This document shows, in pieces, positions 31,101-43,837 of a DNA stretch of 64,000 nt. The stretch's first letter is position 1, and each line of letters begins with the position of its first letter. The translations under genes were made by a program, and so were the position numbers. Under the pieces are notes generated by a model. That model was given only the letters and a program-made list of their open reading frames with translations. It was not told the DNA's origin and ran no database searches. The DNA is from Anopheles merus (taxonomy: Eukaryota > Arthropoda > Insecta > Diptera > Culicidae), in contig NW_024427588.1 of NCBI RefSeq assembly GCF_017562075.2, positions 362,001-426,000 of the forward strand, given 5' to 3'.

Positions 31101-34100
31101 CAGTGGCGGGTCTAGCCTCTCCGAGGCCCTAGGCGTTATGGTAGACGGGCCCCTTTACCAAATCCATCGAGGGGGGGGGGAGAGGTGAAATGTTGTACGA
31201 ATCATACACTCCAAATTTTCTTAGTTTGCTGCAGTTACATTTTTTACTGAAAGCTATTGAGTAATACATGGTTTTGTCGTTTCACTGAATATCAGTAAAA
31301 CAAATTACTGAAAATGCAGCTATTTATTCTGTAAAAACGACATGTAAGTCAGTTTCAGCCTCAAAAGAAAATATAATGCGATGCCCGCTTGCTCGTGATG
31401 AACAAAATTTGATTTGGGTAAGCGGTTACTTACAGACACCCCGATAAAATTTTAGGTGCATATTCGGTTTGCGAAATTAACGTTTTGGTTGAGAAAAATC
31501 TTCACACCACTTTGCTGTTCTTGCTGAAATTTCGTGGTAACCGTGAGTGCATACCAAATCAACAAACTTGTTTCGACAAAATACAGTTCACATCTGTATA
31601 AAACTTTATGAAACAGAAATGAATATGAGCAGAATGGACTGCCATCCTGCGCATCAATAAAAACCCCAATTTCTATACTTTTTTTCGCCAATTTTTAATC
31701 GATATCAATGACTAAACAATCAGTAATATCAGAAAGGCTTTGTGGTATGTTCAAATTTTGGGTACTGTGGATACTGTTTCGAAGCGGACTTTCGACACTT
31801 GATCGTCTAGGCGATCATATAAACCTTTAGGACGTTGGAGTTTAGAGGGCTTACCTTGGGTAGGAGGACATAATTAAACTCCTCAAATGAGAAGTCGATA
31901 GATGATGGATGGGCTTAGTCCTATCCTGACAATCCGAACAAATCTGACCTGCCATGATCGGAGTTGGTTTTATTTATACTCAAAAAAAGTTAAGTTAGCT
32001 AGGTAAGTTATCGCATTTTTAGTTCCGAGTAAGTCGGAGTTATCGTTTTCGCTAAGCGTAACTAGTATTTTATTGACAAGAACGATGGTTCTAAACGATA
32101 TTTTCTTTCCTACTTTACAGTTTCCAGCTCGTGTTTCATAGTACGGACGATTTGATTTAAAATGGTGATCGTGAGCATAACATGAAAACAAAATTTTGCT
32201 TTTACGTTGGTGTTTACCTTTACAATGAATACTGAAGTACCGTCTTGCTTCGAATTACGGCCACTTTATTTTCAATCGGTCAGAGCGATAACTTCTTGCA
32301 CGCGGGAAAACAATATTTTCATTCGAAATTAACTGGAAATACCCTGTATTGCAGTATGTTTGTCTAAATTGATCCGCGGACCTCAGGTTGGAGGACACTG
32401 CTTTAGATAAGCTGCTTTCTAAATGATCGAGCGTTGAGAGCCAGGAGAATGCATTTTTTTACACATACTTTATTATATTATTACAGTTAATACACAAAAT
32501 AACTGGTTTATGATATTAAACAATGCGATTGGTTATATTGTTGTTTTTCTTAAATTATTATATCATCCAAGCAAGTTTCAAATTCGTTTTATTAACTTAC
32601 AATCACTAAAATTGATTGTAAAGATTCTTCAGCCAGGTCAGACAAAATGATAGCGCATTTCCTTAAAAAATACTCCTAGAAAATCGTTGCATCCTTAAAA
32701 AGCAATAGTGTGTAATCATTGTTCTCGTAAAATCAACAGTCAGGTTTTTATGGAATTATTCGTTTCTATTTTCTAATTTCTCCTCAAATTTGGCCATATT
32801 GATTAGTCCGACAATCCATGTTATGGTGATCAAATTTGGAAGAGTTCGACGATATGAATTGTCATATTAAAATATGTTCAGTTAATTTTTAATGAAAGGA
32901 TCTTCCTATCTTTCAAAATCGCGCCAATATTTTCTGACCGGACCTGACTGCATATTGTGGCGGGCCGAACTTTGCCGACCGCTGCCGACAGCTTAATTAG
33001 TTCAAATTTTACGCGATCATTCATATCGATATTTCCTTTCCGTCGACCCTTCCAATTTTGACCCAAACCCTTCAACAGCTTGCCTTTCTACCATCACTTC
33101 GTTCAGTCCACAATTTTGACTAAGGCCCCAAAGGTTAGCCGGGGCACGAGTTCTTAGTTTTTGCGAGATAACATAGACACAAGCCAAATTAAAAAGCGCA
33201 GACATCGACATCGGAATCGATTCTTGAATGAAACATCAACAGATAAAAAGAGCGTGCTTGGTGTCAATTTTTCTTGCTAATTTCTACGGCTACGAACCGT
33301 TGTGTTGAGATCGGTTTCGGAGCCTTTTAATGTCGTATGTGCATGTAGTTTGCGTGAGGCAGCTGTTGTAACGGATTTTCGCTTTACCCAATTCGTGCGT
33401 AGCGTTCAATGCATTCGATCCAACGCTTTGGGCCAACGATGATGAAATGATGATATTGTTTTGAGCTGTGGGCATGTACGCAACGTTCTGCGCTTCCAAC
33501 TAAGGTAAAAATATTGCACATGTTAAAAATGCAAATGTTTTCTGCTTCTGATAGTAAAATGCTTCTGATTAATAAAATAAATATGCTTCTGATAGGTCTG
33601 GTAGTAATAGTAAATCTGATTGTAAACATAACACCCGGAGGGAAAATGGGGGTATATTGCTTTCAGCATACAATCGCAAAGCGGTAGCAGGGGCCCCGTA
33701 TACAAGAACAAGACGGTTCATCGCAGCCAAAAGCGCACACAATGACATCGATTTAATTGTTTCTCGAAAGAAACCTCAACCCACTGAAGCACTGTAGACC
33801 AAACGACCTTCGTAGGCTTTTTAAAGCGACGCGAGCTTGGTGTCAATTTTTCCTGCTAATTTTACCGCCTACGAGCCGGTGTATTGATATTGTGTTTCGG
33901 GGCCTTTAAATTTTTGTTTGATGTGTTGTATGCTTGTGTTGTGTAACGGGTTTTCGGTGGTAGTTAAACGCAGCGTTCTGTGCATTCTATTTTAGCAGCA
34001 AGTTGCTCTGCGTGGTTTTGGGTTTGGGTGTCTCGCGCACAGACCACCCAAACCAGCAAAAATTGTCGGTTTCTCGCTCTGCCTGTTTCTTCTCGTCGGT

Positions 34101-34732
34101 ACTTTGCGCCAACGATGATGAGGTATTGATTAGAGCTGTGCGCGCGTGTCGCAGCGTTCTTCGCTTGCGACTTTGATGCAAGTATTGGCAGATTTCTTAG
34201 AACATGTAATGTGCTGCTTTGGTAGTATGGGACGCCGGTTTTCTGCAGTTCGGGGCCCTCGACAAAATACAGTGAGTGAAGCGATAGGAAAAATGAATTA
34301 ATTAAAAATGGGTCTTTTTGAAATAGATGGTAAAAGTCCCATTCAGAAGGGGGGGGGGGTAGAATCGTTCGAGAATCGACATGAAGTCGAACATCCACAA
34401 TGACGGGGCCCCCTAGATCGCCGGGGCCCCTGGCGGCCGCCCAGTCCGCCCACCGTTTAACACTTTAAGCGCCGTGTCATATAAATTCGCATGACGGTTT
34501 TGCTCACCGTTCAGCTTTGCATCTGACGCTCAGTGATTCTCTTGAGAACGAATGAGGTAGGAAAGAGAGAACGAGAACGACATGTGCTACGCCGCTTATC
34601 GCAATGAAACAAAAGAGTGATAACAATCGCACGAGAAACTGTCATACTCATCGCTCTCTTGCCGCCATGCGCTACGTGCTCACTCAAAAACTGTGACGTC
34701 AGGCTGGCGATCAAAGTGTTAACGCGCCACTG
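31101..34732. mobile_element. non-autonomous hAT element, copy L
   Basis: One end is CAGTGGCGGGTCTAGCCTC (31101); the other is the inverse of CAGTGGCGCGTTAACAC (34732), interrupted by a MITE. Flanks are TTCGTCAG (31093-31100) and GATAGGGT (34733-34740), which do not match each other. The copy at 35391-41259 is the same element in opposite orientation. The length without the MITE is about 3.4 kb. No transposase is visible. The ends are rich in GGGCCCC words. It was inserted in hAT element 1. Confidence 0.92.
34461..34718. mobile_element. 258-bp MITE with TTAA duplication (piggyBac-like)
   Basis: The ends are CACTTTAAGCGCC and, inverted, CACTTTGATCGCC. TTAA stands on both sides (34457-34460 and 34719-34722). 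Copy R of the host hAT shows the empty site, GGCGCGTTAAACGG (35395-35408), with a single TTAA. Present in L only. Confidence 0.92.
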
Positions 34733-35390
34733 GATAGGGTAACGGGCTCTGCTGAATGATATACACCAGCTGTGTCAAACTCATTTCATCAGAGGGCCGC
34801 AAGTACAGATTTTCAGTGATTCCCGGGCCGCCTAATTGATAATGAAAAATATACCCCAATATTTATATAGTATACTGTTTTAAATCATTATTGTTAAACA
34901 AATTGACTTTTTATGCTCCTCACTTCAAATCTGGAATCGTTTCTTATTTACAAATTTGCGATGTTATATTTCATTGTACTCTTTTTTATTAAAAAAAAAA
35001 ACGTTTAATGAATGTACTTTTAACGCCACATGCAATTTCTTTTATCCTTATTATTAAAATAGGAAAAACAAATTTTTCATTAGTCGCGTTCTCAAAGGGC
35101 AGGTCTGTTAGAAAATATCGCTCAATCACACTTTTTAACTGAGGTAGGGGAAGTCTAGCAGCCTGTTGCGTATCTTTTTCAAGGAATCCAAGCTATCCAT
35201 CGCTAGATGAATTACAAAAATATTGTCCTGCAATTTTTCGGCAGATCAAGAGAAAAATTGTAATATAACGTGTTTAAACATTCCTTTTTACAAATTTCCT
35301 AGTTCCAAGTGGTGGTATATTCATTTCTTATAACAAGAACTCGTATAATACAAAACATTTTGGTAAATTACGATAATTTTATCTGACGAA
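34733..35390. other. inverted segment between two hAT copies
   Basis: In the present orientation it holds GATAGGGT (34733-34740, target copy of element R) and 18 bp of LINE (34741-34758). Next come ATATACAC (34759-34766, target copy of hAT element 1), the right part of hAT element 1 (34767-35382) and CTGACGAA (35383-35390, target copy of element L). Flipping it makes all three target duplications direct repeats and rejoins the LINE frame. Confidence 0.93.
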
Positions 35391-38239
35391 CAGTGGCGCG
35401 TTAAACGGTGGGCGGACTGGGCGGCCGCCAGGGGCCTCGGCGATCTAGGGGGCCCCGTCATTGTGGATGTTCGACTTCGTATCGAATCTACTCCCCTGGA
35501 TGGGACTTTTACCATCTATTTCAAAAAGACTTATTTAATTAATTCATTCTTCCCATCGTTTCACTCACTATATTTTGTCGAGGGCCCCGAACTGCAGAAA
35601 ACCGGGGGCCCATACTACTCAAAGCAGCACATTAAATTTTCTAAGAAATCTGCCGATACTTGCACCAAAGTCGCAAGCGAAGAACGCTGCGACACGCGCG
35701 CACAGCTCAAATCAATACCTCATCATCATTGGCGCAAAGTATTGGGCAGAGCTGGTGTGGGTGGCCTGTGCACGAGACACCCAAACCCAAAACCACGCAG
35801 AGCAACTTGCTGCTAAAATGGAATGCACAGAACGCTGCGTTTAACTACCACCGAAAACCCGTTACACAACACAAGCATACAACACACCCAAACAAAAATT
35901 TAAAGGCCCCGAAACACAATATCAATACACCGGCTCGTAGGCGGTAAAATTAGCAGGAAAAATTGACAAACATCAAGCAAGCAACGGTGCTCCAGTGGGT
36001 AGAGGTTTCATTCGAGAAACGATTCCATCAATATCGATGTGTGCGCTTTTCAATTTGGCTTGGATGAAACGGGCCTGTGCTTGGCTGGAGGCCGCTATCT
36101 TGTTTTGCAGATGTGTGCCGAAAACAGACAGCTGTTTTAACGCGAAAAATGGTATTCACATCCCAAGCCTGAGATCGTGGAGCGTGCCTGCTTTTAACGC
36201 AAAACTTTAAATTTTCACGCGGGGCCCTACTCAACTTTTGCGGTCAACTGACAAATAGGGGAAAACGGGAAGGGGTGGTATTCATGTGTCCAAAAAGGAA
36301 CTGGGCCATGTTAATATTAAAATGATGTTTTATCACTATTTACATACAACTTTTTGCGTGAAGACAAGATAAAAAACCGTTACAGCTATATTAAAGCCAA
36401 AACACATAGGTGGTTTACGGGGCCCCAACAATTATGTGAACTCTTCGATGAAGGGGCCTCGTCGGTAAGGGCTCCCGTCGGTAAGGAGGCCCCGTCAATT
36501 AGGGGCCCGTCAATAAGGGGTCCCGTGCATTTGGTGTCTTGGTGTGGATGGTCGGTGCACGAGCTCACCAAAAAAACGCAGAGACACTTGGTGCTAAAAT
36601 CCAATGCACAGAACACAGAACAGAACGCTGCGTTTAACCACAAAGAAAACCCGTTACAACAGCCACAAGCACACATCATACACAGACAAAAAAAAAGACA
36701 CACATCATACACAGACAACAAAAAAAGGAACCTATGGACCATGTTCATTTACAATATATATGGTTTTTATCGACCATTTAAATTTTTGCGAATACAACAA
36801 GACCAAAAACCGTTACAGCTGCATCTACATACAGCCATATACATCCATAATACGAAGAACAATCTCCATTGCCTCGGCCATTTGGGGGCCCCTTCCATTT
36901 GGTGTTGTCAACCCAATATACCCCCATTTTCCCCCCGGGGGTTATGTTTACAATCAGATTTACTATTACTACAAGACCTATCAGAAGCATATTTATTTTA
37001 TTTATCAGAAGCATTTTACTATCAGAAGCAGAAAAAAATATTCTGAATTATTCAGATATATCCTGAAAAAATTGCAACATGGAAGGAAGGGTACATTAGG
37101 AAGCGATATTGCGATTTTGCTTGATTCTTTAGAACTTTTTATGACTTTTGCACACTATGCTGCTGACTCTTAATTAAAGAATCTTTACAATCAATTTTAG
37201 TATTTTAGTTTTTTTGTAAGTTGATTAAATGAATTTGAAACTTGCTTCGATGATATAATATTTTAAGAAAAACAACAATATGACCAATCGCATTGTTTAA
37301 TATCACTAGTTAAGGCCCGGTAAAATCTACCGGATGTCCTCAAATTTCGAATTATTTTCAAACTCTACACGTTGCAACAACCATAACTCCTATTTGTTCT
37401 TATGCGTTAAAGCATTTGTGGTGACAGATGTGTTAACCTTGTAACTTCCTGGACAGTTCTTACTGTACTTTGCAGAACCGTTAAATATCGATGAGGCTAC
37501 TTTGTGCCAAGTCACGCAATTTTGTAATTTTCAAACTGATACGTTCCATACCTCTGTTGATACAAATGTATAGTTTTTTGATTATTATTTTTTAGTAGTA
37601 ACCTCAACAACGTGTTCATTGAATAACGTATTGATATTTGAAATGCTCACTTTTGCTTCAATCCATTTTGTGTTTTTTGTGCCCATAAATGTAAGATTGA
37701 ACTATAAAAATATGATATCGCACATGGTTCGGATTCCATGTCTACTATTTTTTTCGACTTATGTTTCATACGTTAGGTAATAAGTAATAGATGCTTAGAA
37801 CATTGTCAATGTAAATTTTCCCGGTCTTAAATTTCAAAAAGGTTTCCAAAACCGTCAAAAATTTGTTTTATTATTCTGAAACTTGTTTTGAAGTATTGAA
37901 TGGAATTGGTATTTTTGTATGAGACAATTGTTATTGTTGCGCCAAATATCAAATTTCAACAGTTAACATATACCCTCATATAACCATTCCAAATGTGTAG
38001 TTCTAATATCTATACTGTTATAGAAGAGAATGGTTCAACACTGTTATAGCCTTTCTTGATCAATTAACTAAATCCGCGTTTACTTGAAAACTACTTTATT
38101 TACACTTCCCGCCCCACATTTTTCAGATTTTGCTTCTAATTTGACGTGTCCTTAATTATAACGTGGTTGTTCTTACTCAACACCATAGTACGGTGATAGC
38201 TTCACATGGTAGATATAGCTATCACTCTAGATAGATAAA

Positions 38240-38725
38240 CGGCCTCAGCACAATTTTCCGATTGAAAAAAATTCGATAAGCGCTCACGTAAAACTGACAG
38301 TATAACTATTTCTTTCATAATCCTACATGAAGTCGATTCCCGTCGAGTTCAGTATTTAGTGTAGGCAAACCATTTTTTTGAATATTTAATAAATTATTTT
38401 TTATCACCCAAAATATTGAAAAAGAACCAAAACATTTACCAACTTGCTTTTATATAACGTTTTTCAAAACCATCAACCTTGATTTATGGAATTATTCTGA
38501 TATTCGAAAATTTCCGCAGATCAATGCGTCGCGGATTTTTCCCCATACAAAGCGGAACGATCGAATTTTTGTAGCATAGTTCATTTTGCTCGTGAGTGTC
38601 ATGGTATACCAGTTTTCAAAATGACCAGTAAAAGGAACACCTTGGCGGCGAAACGAGTGTCAAATGACACCAAAATGACAGCCGGATCGATCGAATGTTT
38701 TCGATCGAAAAATTGTGCTGAGGCC
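38240..38725. mobile_element. 486-bp MITE-like unit inside the Helitron
   Basis: The ends CGGCCTCAGCACAATTTT and its inverse face each other and extend, with mismatches, to about 37 bp. Both flanks are AAA, which may be a 3-bp duplication. No coding capacity. Confidence 0.7.
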
Positions 38726-39134
38726 GAAAGTCAGAACCTTTTCAGCCCTCTTGGGCACGCTACAGTAAGCATAGTTTCATTGTGGATCATTCTGCAGTTG
38801 ATGCTGATCCGGCTAAATGCAGTGCGCACGGTTGTCTCACCTAACGCGCAGTATGTTGCTGTCATGTTACGCAATGAACCATCTCTCCCTTTAGTGCTTT
38901 GTTCCGGAAGGACATCCTGAAATAAGTAGTTCTTCCCGTACGCGAGCAAATCGTTACAAATTCAATTTTATCTTTCAAGCCATCAACATCCGCCGCTTTC
39001 TTGCTCGGAATTTCAGCAAGGCTTTTTAGCATAGGCCGCTTAGGGTGTATTGGCTACATCCGCCTCTTATTGTCGTGCGTTTTCCTTGTCCCGACTCAGC
39101 CAATATTGCGGAGTAGTAGATTTGGGGCGGGTAC

Positions 39135-39310
39135 GTGGTCCGGTGGTACGTGGTCGTCAACTCGAACGACCCAATAACATGCCCGTCATGGGTTCAAGCC
39201 CATGGACCGTCCCCCCGTAGCAAGGATTGACTATCCGGCTACGTGGCAATGAATTAAGTCTCGAAAGCCTATACAGGCCGGCATGTCCGCAAAGGACTAT
39301 ACGCCAAATA
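39135..39310 (+). mobile_element. tRNA-derived SINE inside the Helitron
   Basis: A tRNA-like head, GTGGTCCGGTGGTACGTGG and CATGGGTTCAAGCCCA (B box), is followed by the body TAGCAAGGATTGACTATCC and CAGGCCGGCATGTCCGC. Imperfect flanking repeats start AGATTTG and end GTAC on both sides (about 39118-39134 and 39312-39330). Confidence 0.8.
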
Positions 39311-41259
39311 GAAGATTTGAAGGAGTGTACATGTTCGACGTCCTGGGTGTAGCAACCGGTTTTACAGGATATTCTGTACCACACTTATCTGCCGATGACG
39401 ACGGTGTATGTAGTATTCGAGGTGCTTAAGCACCAATAATGAGTATGGCTGGCTTTATTATTGATTGAATTAATTGGAATATCAACCATTTCACAATTAA
39501 GCTATTTTGCATAGTTTTCAAACATGTTTTTTTTTTTTAATATTGTCTTGAATATCTTGATTTATAATGAGAAGGGGTATGAGATGGGACACGTTGTTAT
39601 CAAGTGGCAAATTTGCGTCTTCAATGATTAAAAAAATCATTATATCCAATACCATGTGATTTCAAATCGGTTTGTGTAAACAAAAAATCTAAGTAACCAT
39701 TGCCCTCATTACCCGCGGGCTAGCAGTGGTGCATGGAGCAAGTCCTTTCGCAGCAACGCGCGTTGCTAAGAGAGCTCTACTCTCATCGCTTTCATTCTCT
39801 CTCTCTCTCTCGCTGAATGTTTACTCTCACGTCATTGTGGCGATTTTCGATTTTATATATAGTGAGATAAACCAGTTATTTTGTGTATTAACTGTAATAA
39901 TATAATAAAGTATGTGTAAAAAATGCATTCTCCTGGCCCTCAACGCTGGATCATTTAGAAAGCAGCTGATCTAAAGCAGTGGTCTGTAACCTGTGGTCCA
40001 CGGATCAATTGAGACAAACATACTGCAATACAGGGTATTTCCAGCTACTTTCGAATGAAAATATTGTTTTTCCGCGTGCAAGAAGTTATCGCTCTGACCG
40101 ATTGAAAATGAAGTGACCGTAATTCGAAGCAAGACGGTACTTCAGTATTCATTGTAAAGGTAAACACCAACGTAAAAGCAAAATTTTGTTTTCATGCTAT
40201 GCTCACGATGACGATTTTAAATCAAATCGTCCGTACTATGAAACACGAGCTGGAAACTGTAAAGTAGGAAAGCAAATATCGTTTAGAACCATCGTTCTTG
40301 TCAATAAAATACTAGTTACGCTTAGCGAAAACGATAACTTTCCGACTTACAACTCGGAACTAAAAATGCGAAACCTAACTTACCTAGCTAACTTAACTTT
40401 TTTTGAGTATAAATAAAACCAACTCCGATCATGGCAGGTCAGATTTGTTCGGATTGTCAAGATAGGACTAAGCCCATCCATTATCTATCGACTTCTCATT
40501 TGAGGAGTTTACTTATGTCCTCCTACCTAAGGTAAGGCCTCTAAACTCCAACGTCCTAAAGGTTTTTATGACCGCCTAGACGATCAAGTGTCGAAAGTCC
40601 GCTTCGAAACAGTATCCACAGTACCCAAAATTTGAACATACCACAAAGCCTTTCTGATATTACTGATTGTTTTGAGTCATTGATATCGATTAAAAATTGG
40701 CGAAAAAAAAGTATTGAAATTGGGGTTTTTATTGATGCGCAGGATGGCAGTTTATACAGATGTGAACTGTATTTTGTCGAAATAAGTTAATTGATTTGGT
40801 ATGCACTCACGGTTGCCACGAAATTTCAGCAAGAACAGCAAAGTGGTGTGAAGATTTTTCTCAACCAAAACATTAATCCCGCAAGCCGAATACGCACCTT
40901 AAATTTTATCGAGGTGTGTGTAAGCGGTTACCAAATCAAATTTTTGCTCATCACGAGTAAGCGGGCACCGCATTATGTTTCCTTTTGAGGCTGAGACTGA
41001 CTTACATGTCGTTTTTACAGAATAAATAGCTGCATTTTCAGTAATTTGTTTTACTGATATTCAGTGAAACGACAAAACCATGTATTACTCAATAGCTTTC
41101 AGTAAAAAATGTAACTGCAGCAAACTTAGAAAATTTGGAGTGTATGATTCGTACAACATTTCACCTCCCCCCCCCCCCCCCCCTCCCGTCGATGGATTTG
41201 ATGAAGAGGCCCCGTCTACCATAACGCCTAGGGCCTCGGAGAGGCTTGACCCACCACTG

Positions 41260-41975
41260 ACCCTATCTCGTTTACATACACTATGCTCAACACGGCTTTG
41301 GTTGGCACGACATGTATCCGTGATCTGGGGGTGCTGCGAAGGGAAATCAGCTACACGGTCTAATTACAGTCTAAGTTTACCGATCCCATGTGCGTCAAGT
41401 CGATCTTCTGTGCCATCGTAAGGTCGTGCCTGGAGTACTGCTGCCCGATCTGGTGCCCGCTTGGCGTTGGCGACATTAATCGCTTCGAAGTCAACCGAGA
41501 ATCACCAGGTACGCGGTTCGACTCTTTCCATGGCAATCCCACCATGCTCGGCCCTCCAACCATCAGCGGTGTCTGCTTCTCGGACTTGAACCACTCTGCT
41601 CTCGACGCAAAAACGCCCAATGCCTTTTTATATTCCGGCTCCTTAACGGAGAGATCGATTCTCCGGCATTACTAGCCAGCATCAATTTGTTCGCTCCCTG
41701 TCGGATTCTTAGATCTAATTTCCATCTCCGAGTACCGCGTACCCGCACAACCATAGCCAGGGACACCCCATTATACGTATGTCCCTCGAGTTCAATGAAG
41801 TGTTAGATTTGTTCGATTTTAGTATGTCTACTTCCACGTTCAAGGAGAAATTGCGTCTACGTCACATTTAATGTTTGCTTATAACTAGAGGTTTATTTAT
41901 ATGCTCCTTAATTTAATTATAAGGTTTCCGATTAGACACGATGGTCCGTCGGTTATGTATATGAAATAAATAAAT
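41260..41975 (+). pseudogene. T1-like LINE ORF2, 3' portion and tail
   Basis: Continuation of the LINE left at 29541. After the target copy ACCCTATC it reads SFTYTMLNTALV and CIRDLGVL, a standard post-RT motif. An internal deletion near 41355 leads to SKFTDPMCVKSIFCAIVRSC, LEYCCPIWCPLGVGDINRFE and, in another frame, GEIDSPALLASINLF and FKEKLRLRHI. It ends TATATGAAATAAATAAA. T1 of Anopheles gambiae is reported to end in TGAAATA repeats, which supports the family call. Confidence 0.88.
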
Positions 41976-42570
41976 TAATAATAACTATGATATTGAAATT
42001 ATAATCATTGTGTACATTTATTTATTAATCTAATTCATCACCCTTATAATAGCCTTTAAACTAAATGTAATTATGATTTAAAATGGCCAGAAACGTAGAT
42101 TTCATAGACAATAAATACATGTCATATGTTTAACTTAATTAAATATATTTTACATATTGTTTTATTTTCTACTTTTGGAAATGTTACTCCAATTTAAAGC
42201 TTCAAGAGTTTTTCGAACTTTCATTGGCTATTTTCCATAAACTATGTATAATACTTGTGTTTCAGAATTAAATTTCCTTGATATTGGTTAATCTTAAAAC
42301 ATAAAACTTTTATTTTCATCGCAGTTTTAAATATTTTTTATTTAAAAATTGACTCTGGTCGGTCGCGTGGATGACAAATCTTGGATCGCGTATTTCCAGC
42401 CAAAGCTTCATTTCCAATTCGTAAAATCCCAATGCAACATTGCCAAATGTATGTTGAACGTACACGAAAAAGTGCTGAGTGAGCTCGCACTGTGCGCAGT
42501 GTGCGAAAAGTACGGAGTGTGCTCGCACTGTGCTGAAAGTGCGTAGAGCGCGCACCGTGCGAAATGTGCA
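41976..42570. other. AT-rich DNA, then GTGCGAAA-type words
   Basis: No gene. From about 42470 to 42575 the words GTGCGAAA, CTCGCACTGTGC and GTGTGC recur irregularly. Confidence 0.5.
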
Positions 42571-42578
42571 CCGCACAC

Positions 42579-43837
42579 CAGAGGCGGATTCATCCATCTC
42601 GGGGCCCTAAGCGGGGGATAGAATTAGGGCCCTTGGTTTCCTTAAAAGTCCAGAAAATTATATCGCATTTTTTTAATATCTTGTTACGAATACCAAACAT
42701 GTCATCCTGATTTCGTTAGGGTTTAATTTTCTTCTGTCGTTTTTTATGGCAGTTAGTTAATTATTTTAATAGCATCTATCTTTTTCCTCATTGGCATAAC
42801 AACTGTTGTCGGTCAAGGCCTGCCTGTACCCACTAGTGAAGTGGGCTTGATTTTAAGTGACTTTTTGTTACCGTAGCAGGATAGTCAGTCCTACGTATGG
42901 AGGCACGGTCTATTCGGGACTTGAACCCATGACGGGCATGTTGTTACGTCGTACGATTTGACGACTGTACCACCAGACCGGCCCAAATAGCATCTATAGC
43001 CTTCGTGTAATCAAGCTAACATATTTTGCATATTTTTAGGATGTGCATCATCGTTATTTCCGGTAGTGCAAAAATAAAAACTATATTCACATACTAGCTA
43101 TGCTAGTGTTACTAGTGTTTGGTGTAAAGAAGCATTTCATTATATGTAGTAGTTTTTCAACACAAGAATGCATAATGTCGTTTTACTAAGCTAAGAGTCT
43201 TTTATATTGAAATGAATCAATGAACAATGAAATGATAAACTGTAGTTATAAAAACTCCAGACTTTCCGAATTTCAGTACAGATCTAGGCATATCTAGATA
43301 ATGGCATATCTGGAAAACCTGACAAAAAATCTGAATTTTACTTCTTATACTTTTGTATTTTTAGAGCAGAGTTTGCAATACATTTGTTTGCTCATTCATG
43401 TACATGAGCCACTAAACAAAACTTGTGTGTTTCCTGTTTCACAGATAAATAAAATGTGCCTGAAATCCAAGCGTCCGACAATGATTATCCTGCACGTATT
43501 TTTAGTCTTTTCGTCCTTCAGTAGATCAGGAGATGATGTATTGTTTTTAATATGGAAGAGAGCAAAAGTATGTAAAATATGTTTTGGCCTTCAAAAATTA
43601 TCTCCAAAATTCGTAACAACTTTTAATTGCTATAAACGTTATCAACACATTCCACACTCTTACTTGTAAGAATGTACTACTTTGAGAATGATTTAGTTTT
43701 CCGTCCATTTGTGCATAAATAATAAAAAATCAATCGCTTATAAAAGTGAACTAACATGTGGAGGTTTAGCTCGGGGCCCCCTTTAGGCCGGGGCCCCCCG
43801 CGCCCGCTCAGTCCGCTAATAGGAAAATCCGCCACTG
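42579..43837. mobile_element. non-autonomous hAT element with 8-bp target duplication
   Basis: The ends are CAGAGGCGGATT (42579) and, inverted, CAGTGGCGGATT (43837). CCGCACAC stands on both sides (42571-42578 and 43838-43845). It is 1259 bp including a SINE. GGGCCCC-rich ends and the ..GGACTGAGCGG.. subterminal word link it to copies L and R. A 122-codon open frame inside (43301-43669) has no transposase features. Confidence 0.93.
42780..42985 (-). mobile_element. SINE200-like SINE
   Basis: Flanked by AATAGCATCTAT at 42768-42779 and 42986-42997. On the minus strand: GCCGGTCTGGTGGTACAGTC head, CATGGGTTCAAGTCCC B box, CAGGCCTTGACCGACAAC near the 3' end. Inserted in the hAT element. Confidence 0.92.

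Larger units (their letters stand above)
37306..39867 (-). mobile_element. non-autonomous Helitron
   Basis: On the minus strand the element starts TCTCACTATATATAAAATC and ends CCTTAACTAG. Eleven bases before the end is a perfect hairpin CCGGTA-GATTT-TACCGG (37317-37333). It is inserted exactly between A and T without target duplication: copy L shows the empty site GGTTTA|TGATATTAAA at about 32510. All four are hallmarks of Helitrons (5' TC, 3' CTRR, 3' hairpin, A^T insertion). No Rep/helicase ORF is present in its 2562 bp. It carries a MITE and a SINE. Confidence 0.92.
35391..41259. mobile_element. non-autonomous hAT element, copy R (inverted, with Helitron)
   Basis: It begins CAGTGGCGCGTTAAACGG (35391) and ends, inverted, with CAGTGGTGGGTCAAGCCTC (41259). 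It is collinear with copy L in reverse complement: 35395-35990 pairs with 33830-34725, 36910-37045 with 33520-33660, and 39868-41259 with 31101-32510. A Helitron (37306-39867) is inserted. The length without it is about 3.3 kb. Flanks are CTGACGAA (left) and ACCCTATC (right, 41260-41267). No transposase recognised. Confidence 0.92.

Noticed and set aside
33964..36210. Several 60-140 codon open frames in the hAT copies
   Set aside because: No transposase motif, not conserved between L and R, and interrupted in one or other copy.
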